A program made the translations under genes and the position numbers. Positions 8,735 to 16,626 of a DNA stretch of 64,000 nucleotides are shown one piece after another. The DNA lies in assembly GCF_014334055.1 (NCBI RefSeq), contig NZ_CP060490.1, forward strand, positions 62,001 to 126,000, read 5' to 3'. The notes beneath the pieces are model-generated. The model was given only the letters and a program-made list of their open reading frames with translations, searched no databases and was not told the origin of the DNA. The stretch comes from Oscillibacter hominis. GTDB lineage: Bacteria; Bacillota; Clostridia; Oscillospirales; Oscillospiraceae. How positions within the stretch are numbered: the first letter of the stretch is position 1; every line of letters begins with the position of its first letter.

Positions 8735-9649
8735 TTGGACAAACGGGAGCTGGAACACTTCATCGCCATTGCGGAGGAGGAAAACATCTCCAAAGCGGCG
8801 AAAAAGCTGAACATCGCGCAGCCGCACCTGAGCCGGCAGCTGCGGCAGTTGGAAGAGGAACTGGGCGTGGATCTCTTTGAGCGGAGGAAGAAGAAGCTGT
8901 ACCTGACCGACGCGGGCCGGTACCTTCTGAACCGGGGCTATGAGATCACCCGCCTCATGGACCAGACGGTGGGGGAGATGCGCCAGATCAGAAACGCCAC
9001 CAGGGGGACGCTCAGCATCGGCATGCTGGAGTCGGTCTCCGTTTCCTTTTTACCGGGGTGGATTGCGGAGTACCGGGGCGAGAACCCGGAAATCATGCTC
9101 CACACCTGGAGCGCCGGAACCTCGGCGGAGCTGTTGGAGCGGCTGAACAAGGGCCTTTTGGAAATCGCCTTTGTCAAGGAGCCGGTCTCCATGGCCCTCT
9201 ACCAGCATGTGGTCTTGGACGCGGAACCCTGGGTGGTGCTGTTCCCAAGGAGCAGCTCCCTGGCGGAGCAGACCGGGCCGGTAACCCAGGCGGAGCTGGC
9301 GGACCTTCCGCTGCTGCTTCCGGCCAACAACCTCCAGACAGGCGATATCATCCGCTGGCTCAACGCCTGGGGGATATCCCCCTGGCTCTCCGCCACCTGG
9401 ACCACCCTGACCAGTGCCATTTTCCTCATGAAGGCGGCGCAGGGCGTGGTGATCTGCCCCATATCGGGAATCCAGCTGATCGATCAGGATACCTTCGGCT
9501 ACCGTGAAATCCAATTTGGCAAAGAGGACTATAGGTGGGTCATGGTGTGGAACAAGTTCGACTCCTGCACCCCCAACATGGAGAAATTCATCAACCTGGT
9601 GCGCCGGAAGGCCAAACAGGGACAGCAATCGGAGGCAGCCGACACATGA
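8735..9649 (+). CDS. LysR family transcriptional regulator
   Basis: 304 aa with a TTG start at 8735, eight bases after AGGAGG. An in-frame ATG at 8699 has no site and would give an atypical 12-residue extension. The N-terminal winged helix (ISKAAKKLNIAQPHLSRQLRQ) is canonical, and residues 90-300 form the ligand-binding LysR substrate domain. It is transcribed in the same direction as the upstream ABC importer but from its own promoter, so it may or may not regulate it. The ligand is unknown. Confidence 0.9.
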   Translation: MDKRELEHFIAIAEEENISKAAKKLNIAQPHLSRQLRQLEEELGVDLFERRKKKLYLTDAGRYLLNRGYEITRLMDQTVGEMRQIRNATRGTLSIGMLESVSVSFLPGWIAEYRGENPEIMLHTWSAGTSAELLERLNKGLLEIAFVKEPVSMALYQHVVLDAEPWVVLFPRSSSLAEQTGPVTQAELADLPLLLPANNLQTGDIIRWLNAWGISPWLSATWTTLTSAIFLMKAAQGVVICPISGIQLIDQDTFGYREIQFGKEDYRWVMVWNKFDSCTPNMEKFINLVRRKAKQGQQSEAADT

Positions 9650-9661
9650 TCGGCTGCCTCC
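9631..9661. terminator. Convergent hairpin between LysR and AraC genes
   Basis: A perfect 12-bp stem (9631-9642 with 9650-9661) overlapping the LysR stop codon. It has no T run in either direction. Confidence 0.55.
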
Positions 9662-9686
9662 TGATATGATGGCCCTGTGCCGTGCG

Positions 9687-10568
9687 TCAACGCGGCTCCT
9701 TTTCGTTGACGGCGATCCAGAGTTCGCAGGTGTAGTTGGGGTCCTGCACTTCAGCGGAAGGGTAGACCTCCAACTCGATCCCGCTGCCATAGGCATAGTT
9801 GCTCTGGGGGAAAAACTCTGTGCAGATCTTCCGGTAGGTCTCTATGAACGCGTCGGGCATCCTGCCCCTGCACGGAAAGACCGCATAGGTGTGGGCGGGG
9901 ATGTCCACAATGTCCAGCCCCTCGGCGCCGGAGGGGACGCCGCTGTACTCCGCACCGATACCGTAGGGGAATCCGGACTCCGCCATCTCGTTGGAGAAGC
10001 AGACCCCAAGAATGCCGCCGAAGCTGTCAAACCGGCCGCACCTGCAGAGTTCCTGGATGGTGCCGTCGGTTCGGCACTGGGCCCAGAAGGGCGCGATATC
10101 CTCCGCGGCGGTTTCTCCCTGGGGCTTTGCGACCTGCTTTTTCCTGCAGATGATTTGAAACGGGCCTTTTTTCTCAATCCTGTAATCCATGGTGCTGCCT
10201 CCTGATAGAATTAATTTTACGGACAGCCTGGAAAAGGATTTTACGGTCCCTCCCCGCCGGGCGTCGGTGGGGGAGATGCCGTGGAACCGCAGGAACGCGC
10301 GGGAGAAGCTCTCCGGGGTGTCGTAGCCGTATTTGAGGGCGATATCGACGACCTTGCCGCCGGTGCGTGTCAGCTCTTCCGCCGAAAGAGCAAGGCGGCG
10401 CATCCGGATATAGTCGCCAAGTGAAAACCCACAGAGCATGCTGAACATCCTCTGGAAGTGGAATGTGGAGGAGCAGGCCTCTCTTGCCGCCGCCTCGTAG
10501 TCAACTTTCTCCGTCAGATGCGCCTCGACGTAGTCCAGCGCCCGCTGTATTCCTGTAATCCAATCCAT
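9687..10568 (-). CDS. AraC family regulator with GyrI-like effector-binding domain
   Basis: 293 aa. Residues 1-105 hold the two helix-turn-helix motifs of AraC (DYEAAAREACSSTFHFQRMF and DIALKYGYDTPESFSRAF). From about residue 125 there is a GyrI/Rob-like effector domain (MDYRIEKKGPFQIICRKKQV start, LDIVDIPAHTYAVFPCRG core), which in relatives binds drugs or small hydrophobic ligands. It converges with the LysR gene. Its upstream side (10569-10725) leads to the junction with the mobile element. Confidence 0.88.
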   Translation of the reverse strand: MDWITGIQRALDYVEAHLTEKVDYEAAAREACSSTFHFQRMFSMLCGFSLGDYIRMRRLALSAEELTRTGGKVVDIALKYGYDTPESFSRAFLRFHGISPTDARRGGTVKSFSRLSVKLILSGGSTMDYRIEKKGPFQIICRKKQVAKPQGETAAEDIAPFWAQCRTDGTIQELCRCGRFDSFGGILGVCFSNEMAESGFPYGIGAEYSGVPSGAEGLDIVDIPAHTYAVFPCRGRMPDAFIETYRKICTEFFPQSNYAYGSGIELEVYPSAEVQDPNYTCELWIAVNEKEPR

Positions 10569-10725
10569 GTTCCAAGTCCCTCCATATGCATGATTCTATC
10601 AGCTCTGCCGGGGTTGCTCTTGACTTTTTGTGCGCAGTGGTGATGGGCAATTTCTTATCCTACCAGAAATGCCGGCAGGGTTCCACCCTGTGATGGATTG
10701 CAGGGTATGCCATATCTTTTCTCTT
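10569..10725. other. Chromosomal spacer up to the mobile-element junction
   Basis: Holds the 5' region of the AraC gene. No gene is seen. The junction with the element lies at about 10726-10729. Confidence 0.5.
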
Positions 10726-10776
10726 GGAGCGAAAAAATCCCCGAAGGCAAAGGGTTTCGGGTTACAAGGAAGTATT
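10726..10776. repeat. Left attachment site (attL) with attP arm
   Basis: Outer block CGAAAAAATCCCCGAA (10730-10745) and inner block AAGGAAGTATT (10766-10776). Both reappear in inverted orientation at 46533-46578. The shared core GGAG is at 10726-10729. Confidence 0.7.
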
Positions 10777-10790
10777 ATTTTCCGATTAGG

Positions 10791-10819
10791 CGGTATAGCC
10801 CCATTCAAGGGCTATGCCG
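10791..10819 (-). terminator. Hairpin overlapping the stop of the first recombinase
   Basis: An 11-bp stem with one G-T pair (10791-10801 with 10809-10819). There is no clear T run, so it may be a weak terminator. Confidence 0.4.
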
Positions 10820-12464
10820 TCTTTTCCTGTTTAGTGGCTTCTTTTTGTTCCGTCTGCGGGTCAGTCGGCAAATGGATTTCTCCAACAAAGTTAAAGACAA
10901 TATCCACTTTCTGAAAACGCTTGCCGTCTATTTTCTCCGGCGCATGGACAACGATTTTCTTGATAAATTCATTGACGATTGTAGGCGTTAATTCTGTTAT
11001 CCCTACATACTTGCGAATAATGGCGGCGAAGCTGTCAAAGTCGTTTTTGTCCTGCTCGTAAGTATCGACTTCTTTCTGTTCAGCGTTTACCTTTTCCGTC
11101 AATTCCCGTTGTTCTGCTTCGTATTCTGCGGACAGTTTCAAAAACCGCTCATGGCTGATTGTGCCGTTTATATCGTCCTCATAAATCCGTTTGAAAATCC
11201 GGTCAAGTTCTGCAATCCGTTTCTTTGCCTGTCCGACCTCACGCCGCTTGCGCTTCATCTCTTTTTCTGTTTCATCAAACCGCTGTTGGCGTATCAAATC
11301 CATAAAAGCGGTTATATCGTCAAAGAACAGTGCAGTTACGGCAAATATTCTCTGCCGGACAATCTGCTGTAATGTTTCCTCTCTGATGAAGTGTGCGGTA
11401 CAATCTCCCGTATTGCTTTTGTATCTTGCACAGCGGTAATGGTCTTGTGAGCCATTAAAACTCTTGCAAGTGGCAAAATGTAGTTTACTTCCGCAGTCGG
11501 CACAGAACACCAAGCCGGAGAACATTCCCTGTCGCTCTGCTTTTGTGGGGCGGCGTTTATTTGCCCTCAATTCCTGTACCCGTTCAAAGACAGCTTCTTC
11601 CACAATCGCTTCATGGGTATCGCGGAAAATCGCCTGTTGTTCCTTTGTGGTAGGAATACGCTTTTTCAGCTTGTGGGATTTTGAATAGCTTTTGAAGTTT
11701 ACAGTATGTCCGCAGTAATCCATACGCTCTAAAACCCCAACAATCGTGCTTTCATTCCAACTATACGGATTTTCCGGAAGCACCTTGCCTTTTTGCTTTG
11801 CATAGTGGGCTTTGGTAGTAAGTATTTTGTCAGCCGTCAGAATTTTTGCTATCTGCATAGGTCCTTTACCGGCAACACATAAATCAAAAATTCGCTTTAC
11901 CACAGTGGCGGCTTCTTCGTCCACAATCCATTTTTTCCTGTCGGCTGGGTCAACTTTGTAGCCATAAGGTGGCTTTGTCAGATGTTCTCCTGCCATGCCT
12001 TGCGCTTTCTTGATTGCCCGTACCTTTTTGCTTGTGTCCTTTGCGTAAAAATCATTGAATAAGTTGCGGAACGGGGTAAAATCGTTATCGCCTTTGGCAC
12101 TGTCTACGCCGTCATTGATAGCGATATAGCGTACATCACGCTCTACAAAAAAGATTTCCGTATAGTAACCGACTTTCAGATAGTCACGCCCCAAGCGGGA
12201 CATATCTTTGACTATGACTGTTCCCACGTTTCCGGCTTCAATCTCTGCTATCATGCGGTTAAAATTCGGGCGGTCAAAGGTTACGCCGGAAACACCGTCA
12301 TCAATGAAAAATACCGGATTAGAAAAGCCGTTGTCGGTAGCGTATTTGGATAATAACGCTTTCTGATTGACGATACTGTTGCTGTCCCCGTCCAATGCGT
12401 CCTCTTGACTTAAACGGGCGTATAATGCTGTTATCTGTTCGGGCATATATGTATTTGTTGTCAT
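10812..12464 (-). CDS. Large serine recombinase (TnpX/TndX-like), element integrase candidate
   Basis: About 550 aa, start ATG 12464 with AGGAGG nine bases upstream. The resolvase domain has the nucleophile Ser19 in LYARLSQED and the supporting Arg residues in VKDMSRLGRDYLK. The middle recombinase domain and a zinc ribbon (FCADCGSKLHFATC...) follow, then a coiled-coil rich in Lys/Glu, as in TnpX and TndX. It lies next to attL, 36 bases inside the inner repeat block, which suits the enzyme that joins and excises the element ends. It is probably translated with the TnpW-like gene upstream, whose last codons contain its ribosome site. Confidence 0.92.
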   Translation of the reverse strand: MTTNTYMPEQITALYARLSQEDALDGDSNSIVNQKALLSKYATDNGFSNPVFFIDDGVSGVTFDRPNFNRMIAEIEAGNVGTVIVKDMSRLGRDYLKVGYYTEIFFVERDVRYIAINDGVDSAKGDNDFTPFRNLFNDFYAKDTSKKVRAIKKAQGMAGEHLTKPPYGYKVDPADRKKWIVDEEAATVVKRIFDLCVAGKGPMQIAKILTADKILTTKAHYAKQKGKVLPENPYSWNESTIVGVLERMDYCGHTVNFKSYSKSHKLKKRIPTTKEQQAIFRDTHEAIVEEAVFERVQELRANKRRPTKAERQGMFSGLVFCADCGSKLHFATCKSFNGSQDHYRCARYKSNTGDCTAHFIREETLQQIVRQRIFAVTALFFDDITAFMDLIRQQRFDETEKEMKRKRREVGQAKKRIAELDRIFKRIYEDDINGTISHERFLKLSAEYEAEQRELTEKVNAEQKEVDTYEQDKNDFDSFAAIIRKYVGITELTPTIVNEFIKKIVVHAPEKIDGKRFQKVDIVFNFVGEIHLPTDPQTEQKEATKQEKTA

Positions 12465-12468
12465 GTGT

Positions 12469-12720
12469 TCATTCCTCCTGTAATGAACGCCCGACAAACA
12501 GGTTGCTATCTTCATTATAGCGGACTTCTCTTTCTTTGTCAGTAGGCGTTTTGACGGATTCCGCTTTTATGAGCCGCTTCATCTTGTCATAGAGCAGCTC
12601 CGAACCACCGCAAGAGGTGGACACCTCATAGAATGTGCCGCCGATTTTATAAGTGACTGTTTCATGTGTGGGATTGCGCTTTTGTGACATAAATCCGCTG
12701 TTTTCAATATCATGTTCCAT
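12469..12720 (-). CDS. TnpW-like transposon-encoded small protein
   Basis: About 83 aa. The core ETVTYKIGGTFYEVST and YDKMKRLI matches the TnpW family seen next to serine recombinases in Tn4451-like elements. ATG at 12720 lies six bases after AAAGGA; an in-frame ATG at 12726 is too close to that site. The gene ends five bases before the recombinase ATG. TnpW's function is not firmly known. Confidence 0.75.
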   Translation of the reverse strand: MEHDIENSGFMSQKRNPTHETVTYKIGGTFYEVSTSCGGSELLYDKMKRLIKAESVKTPTDKEREVRYNEDSNLFVGRSLQEE

Positions 12721-12830
12721 TTCCATTCCTTTCCCGTCCTTTCGTAGTTTGCCTAAGTGAAAACTGAATAGCAAGCATATGATTAGCGCCTATTAGGAAA
12801 ACACACTGTCAAAGGGGTTTGTAGCGGGGG

Positions 12831-14513
12831 TTAGCCCGCTACTGCGGTATCTTCCGTAGTGTTGATTTCAATGTACTCGGCAATCTTGCGGAGCTCGTCA
12901 GCAAATTTGAATTTCACGCTGATATTGCCGTTTTCATAGACCTTGATATAATCCACAAGTTCAACCAAGATTTCACGGTTGAGGGCTTCAATGTTCTGAT
13001 ATTTCATAAAGGCTACCAGTGCAGGATGCTCGTTGTCCACACCGTTTGCCAGTTCTGCGCGTTCAGCGTTCAGCCGGGTAAGCACTGCGGAAATATCAGA
13101 AATCTGCCGTTCATAGTCGGCCTTCATATCCCGGTATTCCTGCTGGGTGATTTCACCGTCTTTCCAGTCCTGATAAAGAGACTGCTTGTAGCGTGTTATC
13201 TTTGTCAGTTCCCGCTCTTTTGCAGCTATCAGATCGTCCAGTCGGTAAGACTGGCTTTTTTTGATTGGAGCGGAATTGATCTGTGTGACGATTTCCGAGT
13301 AGGAAACAGCCAAATGCACCTGATGCTGTACGGCGAACAGAACAGCAGCCTCCAGCCGCTCATGCTTGATTGAGTGCATGGTGCAGGCCGTCCGGGAACG
13401 GTTCTTGTAGGTTGAGCAAGAATAATATACATTGTTGTTCTTGCCAACGCATCGGGTAATGGCCCGCCCGCAATCGGCACATTTCAGAAAGCCGCTGAAT
13501 AAATGTACCTCACGGCCTTTCGGGGAAGTACGGGTATCACGCTGTAAGAGAGCCTGTACCTTGTCGAAAGTTTCATAGTCGATAATGGCCTCATGCGTTC
13601 CAGCCACTTCCACCCATTCCTCGCGGGGAACAGCTTCAATCTGGTGTACCTTGTAGCTTTTCACCCGGCTCCGGCCTTGGGCTAAATCCCCGGTGTAGGT
13701 CGGATTGGTAAGAATGGAGTGGATCATGCGGGCTCCCCACATAGGATCGTCATACCCTCTTGTCGAAACAGGCAAGCCCTTTTGTACCTTGTAAGCCGAG
13801 GGGCTCGGTACGCCGTGTTCGTTCAGGTACAGCGCGATAGCACGTTTTGATGACCCTTGAATAAGCATTGTGAAAATGAGTTTGACATTTTCAGCAGCAT
13901 CGGGATCAACAATCAGCCTGTGCTTGTCCTTTGGGTGCTTTACATAGCCGTAAGGAGCAAATGCTCCGATATACTGGCCGTTGCGCCGCTTGTAGTCAAA
14001 TACCTGCCGGATCTTTTTGGAAGTCTGATAGCAGTAATTATCGTTCATCACGTTTGTAATGGGAACGATGATATTTGAAACGCTGTCGGGGTTCTTGTAG
14101 CTGTCCACATTCTCAGCAAGGCTGATAAAGCGAACACCCATTTGAACAAACAGGTTATCGATCAAACTTCCGGCATCGCTATAATTTCGTGCGAAGCGGG
14201 ACAGGTCTTTTACTATAACGCAGTTGATTTTACCACTCATGACATCCGCCAAGAGCCGTTGAAAATCTTCACGGTTGGCGTCCGTTCCAGTATGACCATC
14301 ATCCACATATTCCGTGATGCTTTCAAACTCGTCAATGTTTCGTCGGTAAAAATCGTTCAGTAGGTCACGCTGGTTCTTTACGCTGTTGCTATCGTCTTTT
14401 CCTTTTTTCAAATCTTCCTTTGAAAGCCGGATATAGATGCCCAGCCGCCAGCGGCGGATTGTGTAAGAGGGAGAGAAACTCTGCTGATACCCTCTGTTTT
14501 TTGCTCGTGCCAT
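12831..14513 (-). CDS. Second large serine recombinase
   Basis: 560 aa. The resolvase domain has the nucleophile Ser31 in IYIRLSKED and a conserved SRFARNY segment. The recombinase domain is followed by a zinc ribbon (KCADCGRAITRC...YSCSTYKNRSRTAC) and a long C-terminal coiled coil. It is clearly different from the recombinase at 10812-12464 and not a duplicate: the N-termini and zinc-ribbon spacing differ. Palindrome copy 1 lies 72 bases upstream. It may be a second recombination function or the remnant of another element that inserted here. Confidence 0.92.
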   Translation of the reverse strand: MARAKNRGYQQSFSPSYTIRRWRLGIYIRLSKEDLKKGKDDSNSVKNQRDLLNDFYRRNIDEFESITEYVDDGHTGTDANREDFQRLLADVMSGKINCVIVKDLSRFARNYSDAGSLIDNLFVQMGVRFISLAENVDSYKNPDSVSNIIVPITNVMNDNYCYQTSKKIRQVFDYKRRNGQYIGAFAPYGYVKHPKDKHRLIVDPDAAENVKLIFTMLIQGSSKRAIALYLNEHGVPSPSAYKVQKGLPVSTRGYDDPMWGARMIHSILTNPTYTGDLAQGRSRVKSYKVHQIEAVPREEWVEVAGTHEAIIDYETFDKVQALLQRDTRTSPKGREVHLFSGFLKCADCGRAITRCVGKNNNVYYSCSTYKNRSRTACTMHSIKHERLEAAVLFAVQHQVHLAVSYSEIVTQINSAPIKKSQSYRLDDLIAAKERELTKITRYKQSLYQDWKDGEITQQEYRDMKADYERQISDISAVLTRLNAERAELANGVDNEHPALVAFMKYQNIEALNREILVELVDYIKVYENGNISVKFKFADELRKIAEYIEINTTEDTAVAG

Positions 14514-14584
14514 TGTTCCTCCTTCCCTATCACATTACACTTATATTATAACTCTGTCCGGGGAGGACAACAAGGATGCCTCCA

Positions 14585-14607
14585 CTTCGGGACACTTTGT
14601 CTCGAAG
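14585..14607. repeat. Dispersed 23-bp palindrome, copy 1
   Basis: CTTCGGGACA-CTT-TGTCTCGAAG. Lies between the 88-aa gene and the second recombinase, upstream of the latter. Confidence 0.9.
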
Positions 14608-14631
14608 AAGCAAAACGAGCTGTAGCCGAAG

Positions 14632-14898
14632 TTACAGCCCGCTTCTTTGCCGCAGCAGGAAATCTGTCAGCTTATCTTGGAGAGATGGCCCGCTTTCAGC
14701 AAATTCAATTTTCACGCCAACGCCACCGATGCAAAAGCAGTATGGATTTTTGACAGTCTGCAAAAATCGAGAGATGCGCTCCTTTCGGGAAAGCGCATTG
14801 TCAAAGGTCATACCGCTCACATCAGGCAGGGACTCGGCAGCCACCGCGCCAATGTCAACGCTTCTCATTTGTTCAAGTTCCTGTGTAGTTAATTTCAC
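14632..14898 (-). CDS. DUF6870-like small protein
   Basis: About 88 aa from GTG 14898, six bases after GGAGG. The sequence KLTTQELEQMRSVDIG, the middle SRKERISRFLQTVKNPYCF and the tail LQDKLTDFLLRQ resemble a small family common beside conjugative elements of Firmicutes. The function is unknown. Palindrome copies 1 and 2 lie on either side of it. Confidence 0.65.
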   Translation of the reverse strand: MKLTTQELEQMRSVDIGAVAAESLPDVSGMTFDNALSRKERISRFLQTVKNPYCFCIGGVGVKIEFAESGPSLQDKLTDFLLRQRSGL

Positions 14899-14998
14899 GG
14901 TAAACCTCCTTCGCAGATTGATAGAACGCCCCCCGCTGTTTGGTGGGGAAACGCAACAGGCCAGCACCACCGGGATGCTGGCCTGTTGCCTTACTCCA

Positions 14999-15021
14999 CC
15001 TTGGGACACTTTGTCTCGAGG
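14999..15021. repeat. Dispersed 23-bp palindrome, copy 2
   Basis: CCTTGGGACA-CTT-TGTCTCGAGG, about 100 bases upstream of the 88-aa gene. Confidence 0.88.
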
Positions 15022-15044
15022 TTTATTATAGTTTTTGAATATTA

Positions 15045-15109
15045 GAGAGCGCCGTACATATTTACTTGGCCTGTCCAAAGACAATCGTTATTTTCTGTGC
15101 GGCGCTCTC
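15045..15109. repeat. Inverted repeat upstream of the DUF6870-like gene
   Basis: GAGAGCGCCG at 15045-15054 with CGGCGCTCTC at 15100-15109; the stem extends to 14 bp with one mismatch. The 37-base loop shows no other motif. Confidence 0.55.
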
Positions 15110-15367
15110 AACGCAAGTAAAGCGACAAGCCCGGAGGAACAGGCAGCCAACCTGTTCAGCGCCGGATCATGGACTTGGGATGACCGGGCCCATTTACAGT
15201 GTTGGTGTTGTTCGTTCAATCTCTTTTAGGAGATGTCACCGCGCACCCACTGTCTGGCTCCCCGTACTTACTCAGGGCTGCCGTTATTCCCTTGCGTTAG
15301 GAAGAAAACCTCCTCTCATAAACCGAGACATTTTTTCATCAATTCCAAGTGGGTTAAGATGAAAAAA
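15110..15367. other. Stretch without a supported gene
   Basis: Only short open frames without ribosome sites or recognisable sequence on either strand. It lies between the 88-aa gene and the sigma-like gene. Confidence 0.5.
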
Positions 15368-15778
15368 TCAAAAAGTTTTTTTCATGCGTTCAAGGCCACG
15401 CTTGATCGACTGGCGAATAGACTCCTCATGTACGCCCTCGGCCTCGGCAATTTCCTTAATCGACTTGCCAAGAATGATATGCGCGTCAATTCTGCGGCCT
15501 TGGATCTCCGGCAGAGAATTGAGAGCGTTCCACAGACGAAGAAAGGTTTCCATTCGTTCAAGGAGCTCCTGCGGGGTCGGCTCATGCAGGCAAGCGGAAT
15601 ATTCAATCCCGTCATCGCAGTCCAGAGAATACTGTGCCTTGTGCCGGGAGAGCCGCCGCTGATAGGCCATCTCATAGCGGGCATCGGCCTTGAATACCTC
15701 GGCCACCTCGTCAGAAACTTCGATAAGCTGATCCTGCGTGTACCAATAATAAATATCTTTCAAATTGATAGTAGTCAT
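15368..15778 (-). CDS. Sigma-70 family (region 4) small sigma-like factor
   Basis: 136 aa, ATG 15778 with GGAGG eight bases upstream. The C-terminal third carries a sigma region-4-type helix-turn-helix (GKSIKEIAEAEGVHEESIRQSIKRGLERM). The N-terminal part has no clear region 2. Relatives are encoded near the regulatory end of Tn1549-like elements, where they may steer polymerase to element promoters. Palindrome copy 3 lies 76 bases upstream of the start. Confidence 0.8.
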   Translation of the reverse strand: MTTINLKDIYYWYTQDQLIEVSDEVAEVFKADARYEMAYQRRLSRHKAQYSLDCDDGIEYSACLHEPTPQELLERMETFLRLWNALNSLPEIQGRRIDAHIILGKSIKEIAEAEGVHEESIRQSIKRGLERMKKTF

Positions 15779-15853
15779 CGTAAAATCCTCCATTTCAGTT
15801 TGTTCGGGGTTGGTCGGAAACGAAATGGAGTAACGGCGGAGAACGGCACCGCA

Positions 15854-15876
15854 CCTCGGGACACTTTGTCTCGAAG
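15854..15876. repeat. Dispersed 23-bp palindrome, copy 3
   Basis: CCTCGGGACA-CTT-TGTCTCGAAG, upstream of the sigma-like gene. It is the last copy before the cargo. Confidence 0.9.
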
Positions 15877-16242
15877 TCTGGAAAGCAAAATGCGCCTGCG
15901 CGACACAAGGCCGCACAAGCGCACGAAAATATATTATCGGTTATGTACTGTTTAATTTCACTTTCAAAGCCGGACTGCTCCAATGGAGGGGCTACGCTTT
16001 TTTTAGCTGGTGCAGATCATGGATGCTGCGAAAAAGAGAAAAGGACACGGCAAAATAACCTCCCATCGGCTACCGTGTCCCCGCAAGTCGTCATTGGTTT
16101 GTGTAAACGCAAAGAAACGGCGGCTCTGATTTCTCAAAACCGCCGTTAGGGTAATAACTTAAAATAGGCGCGCAAAATCACCTGCCCCAACCAACGGTTT
16201 TTTTCTTTCCCCGTAGTCGGGGCAGGTTCATACGCTATCTAA
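15877..16242. other. Hairpin-rich spacer at the left edge of the cargo
   Basis: No gene seen. Inverted repeats: GGACACGG (16043-16050) with CCGTGTCC (16073-16080), AACGGCGG (16116-16123) with CCGCCGTT (16140-16147), and CCTGCCCC (16181-16188) with GGGGCAGG (16219-16226). The last can act as terminator for the leftward cargo operon, with an inner stem followed by a pyrimidine/A-rich tail. Confidence 0.5.
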
Positions 16243-16608
16243 TTATTCTTTCGTGACTAATTCTTTCAGCCGTTCATAGGTTTCTGCGCTAATATCATGT
16301 TCAATCCGGCAGGCATCAGCCTCCGCCGTTTCAGGATCAACGCCTATAGATATAAGTTGCTTCGTTAAAAAACAATGGCGCTCGTAGATTTTTTCAGCCA
16401 CCTCCTGGCCAAGATCGGTCAGGTGTAGATAATGGTTTTCGTCTGTTGTCAAAAAGCCGCCCTCTCGTAAAGTTCCTACTGCGTAACAAACGCTGGGTTT
16501 TGAAACCTCCATGTACCGAGCAACATCCACGGAACGCACCATACCGAGCTTCTTTTGAAGTATAAGCACGGCCTCCAAATAATCCTCTCCGGCAGTATGA
16601 AGTTTCAT
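16243..16608 (-). CDS. DtxR/MntR family metal-dependent regulator
   Basis: 121 aa, ATG 16608 after AAAGGAG. The N-terminal winged helix starts HTAGEDYLEAVLILQ and has the recognition part VDVARYMEVSKPSVCYAVGTL. The C-terminal dimerisation/metal part contains AEKIYERHCFLTKQL and CRIEHDIS, the usual residues for Fe or Mn binding. No SH3 domain is present, as in short MntR-like proteins. It is the last gene of the cargo. A dyad matching a DtxR-type site lies at the cargo's upstream promoter (24267-24280), so it probably represses the cargo when metal is plentiful. Confidence 0.88.
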   Translation of the reverse strand: MKLHTAGEDYLEAVLILQKKLGMVRSVDVARYMEVSKPSVCYAVGTLREGGFLTTDENHYLHLTDLGQEVAEKIYERHCFLTKQLISIGVDPETAEADACRIEHDISAETYERLKELVTKE

Positions 16609-16626
16609 AGGCAGCTCCTTTCGTCA

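Noticed and set aside
15035..15362. Two short plus-strand frames next to the DUF6870-like gene
   Set aside because: They have no ribosome site, no recognisable sequence, and overlap an inverted repeat.
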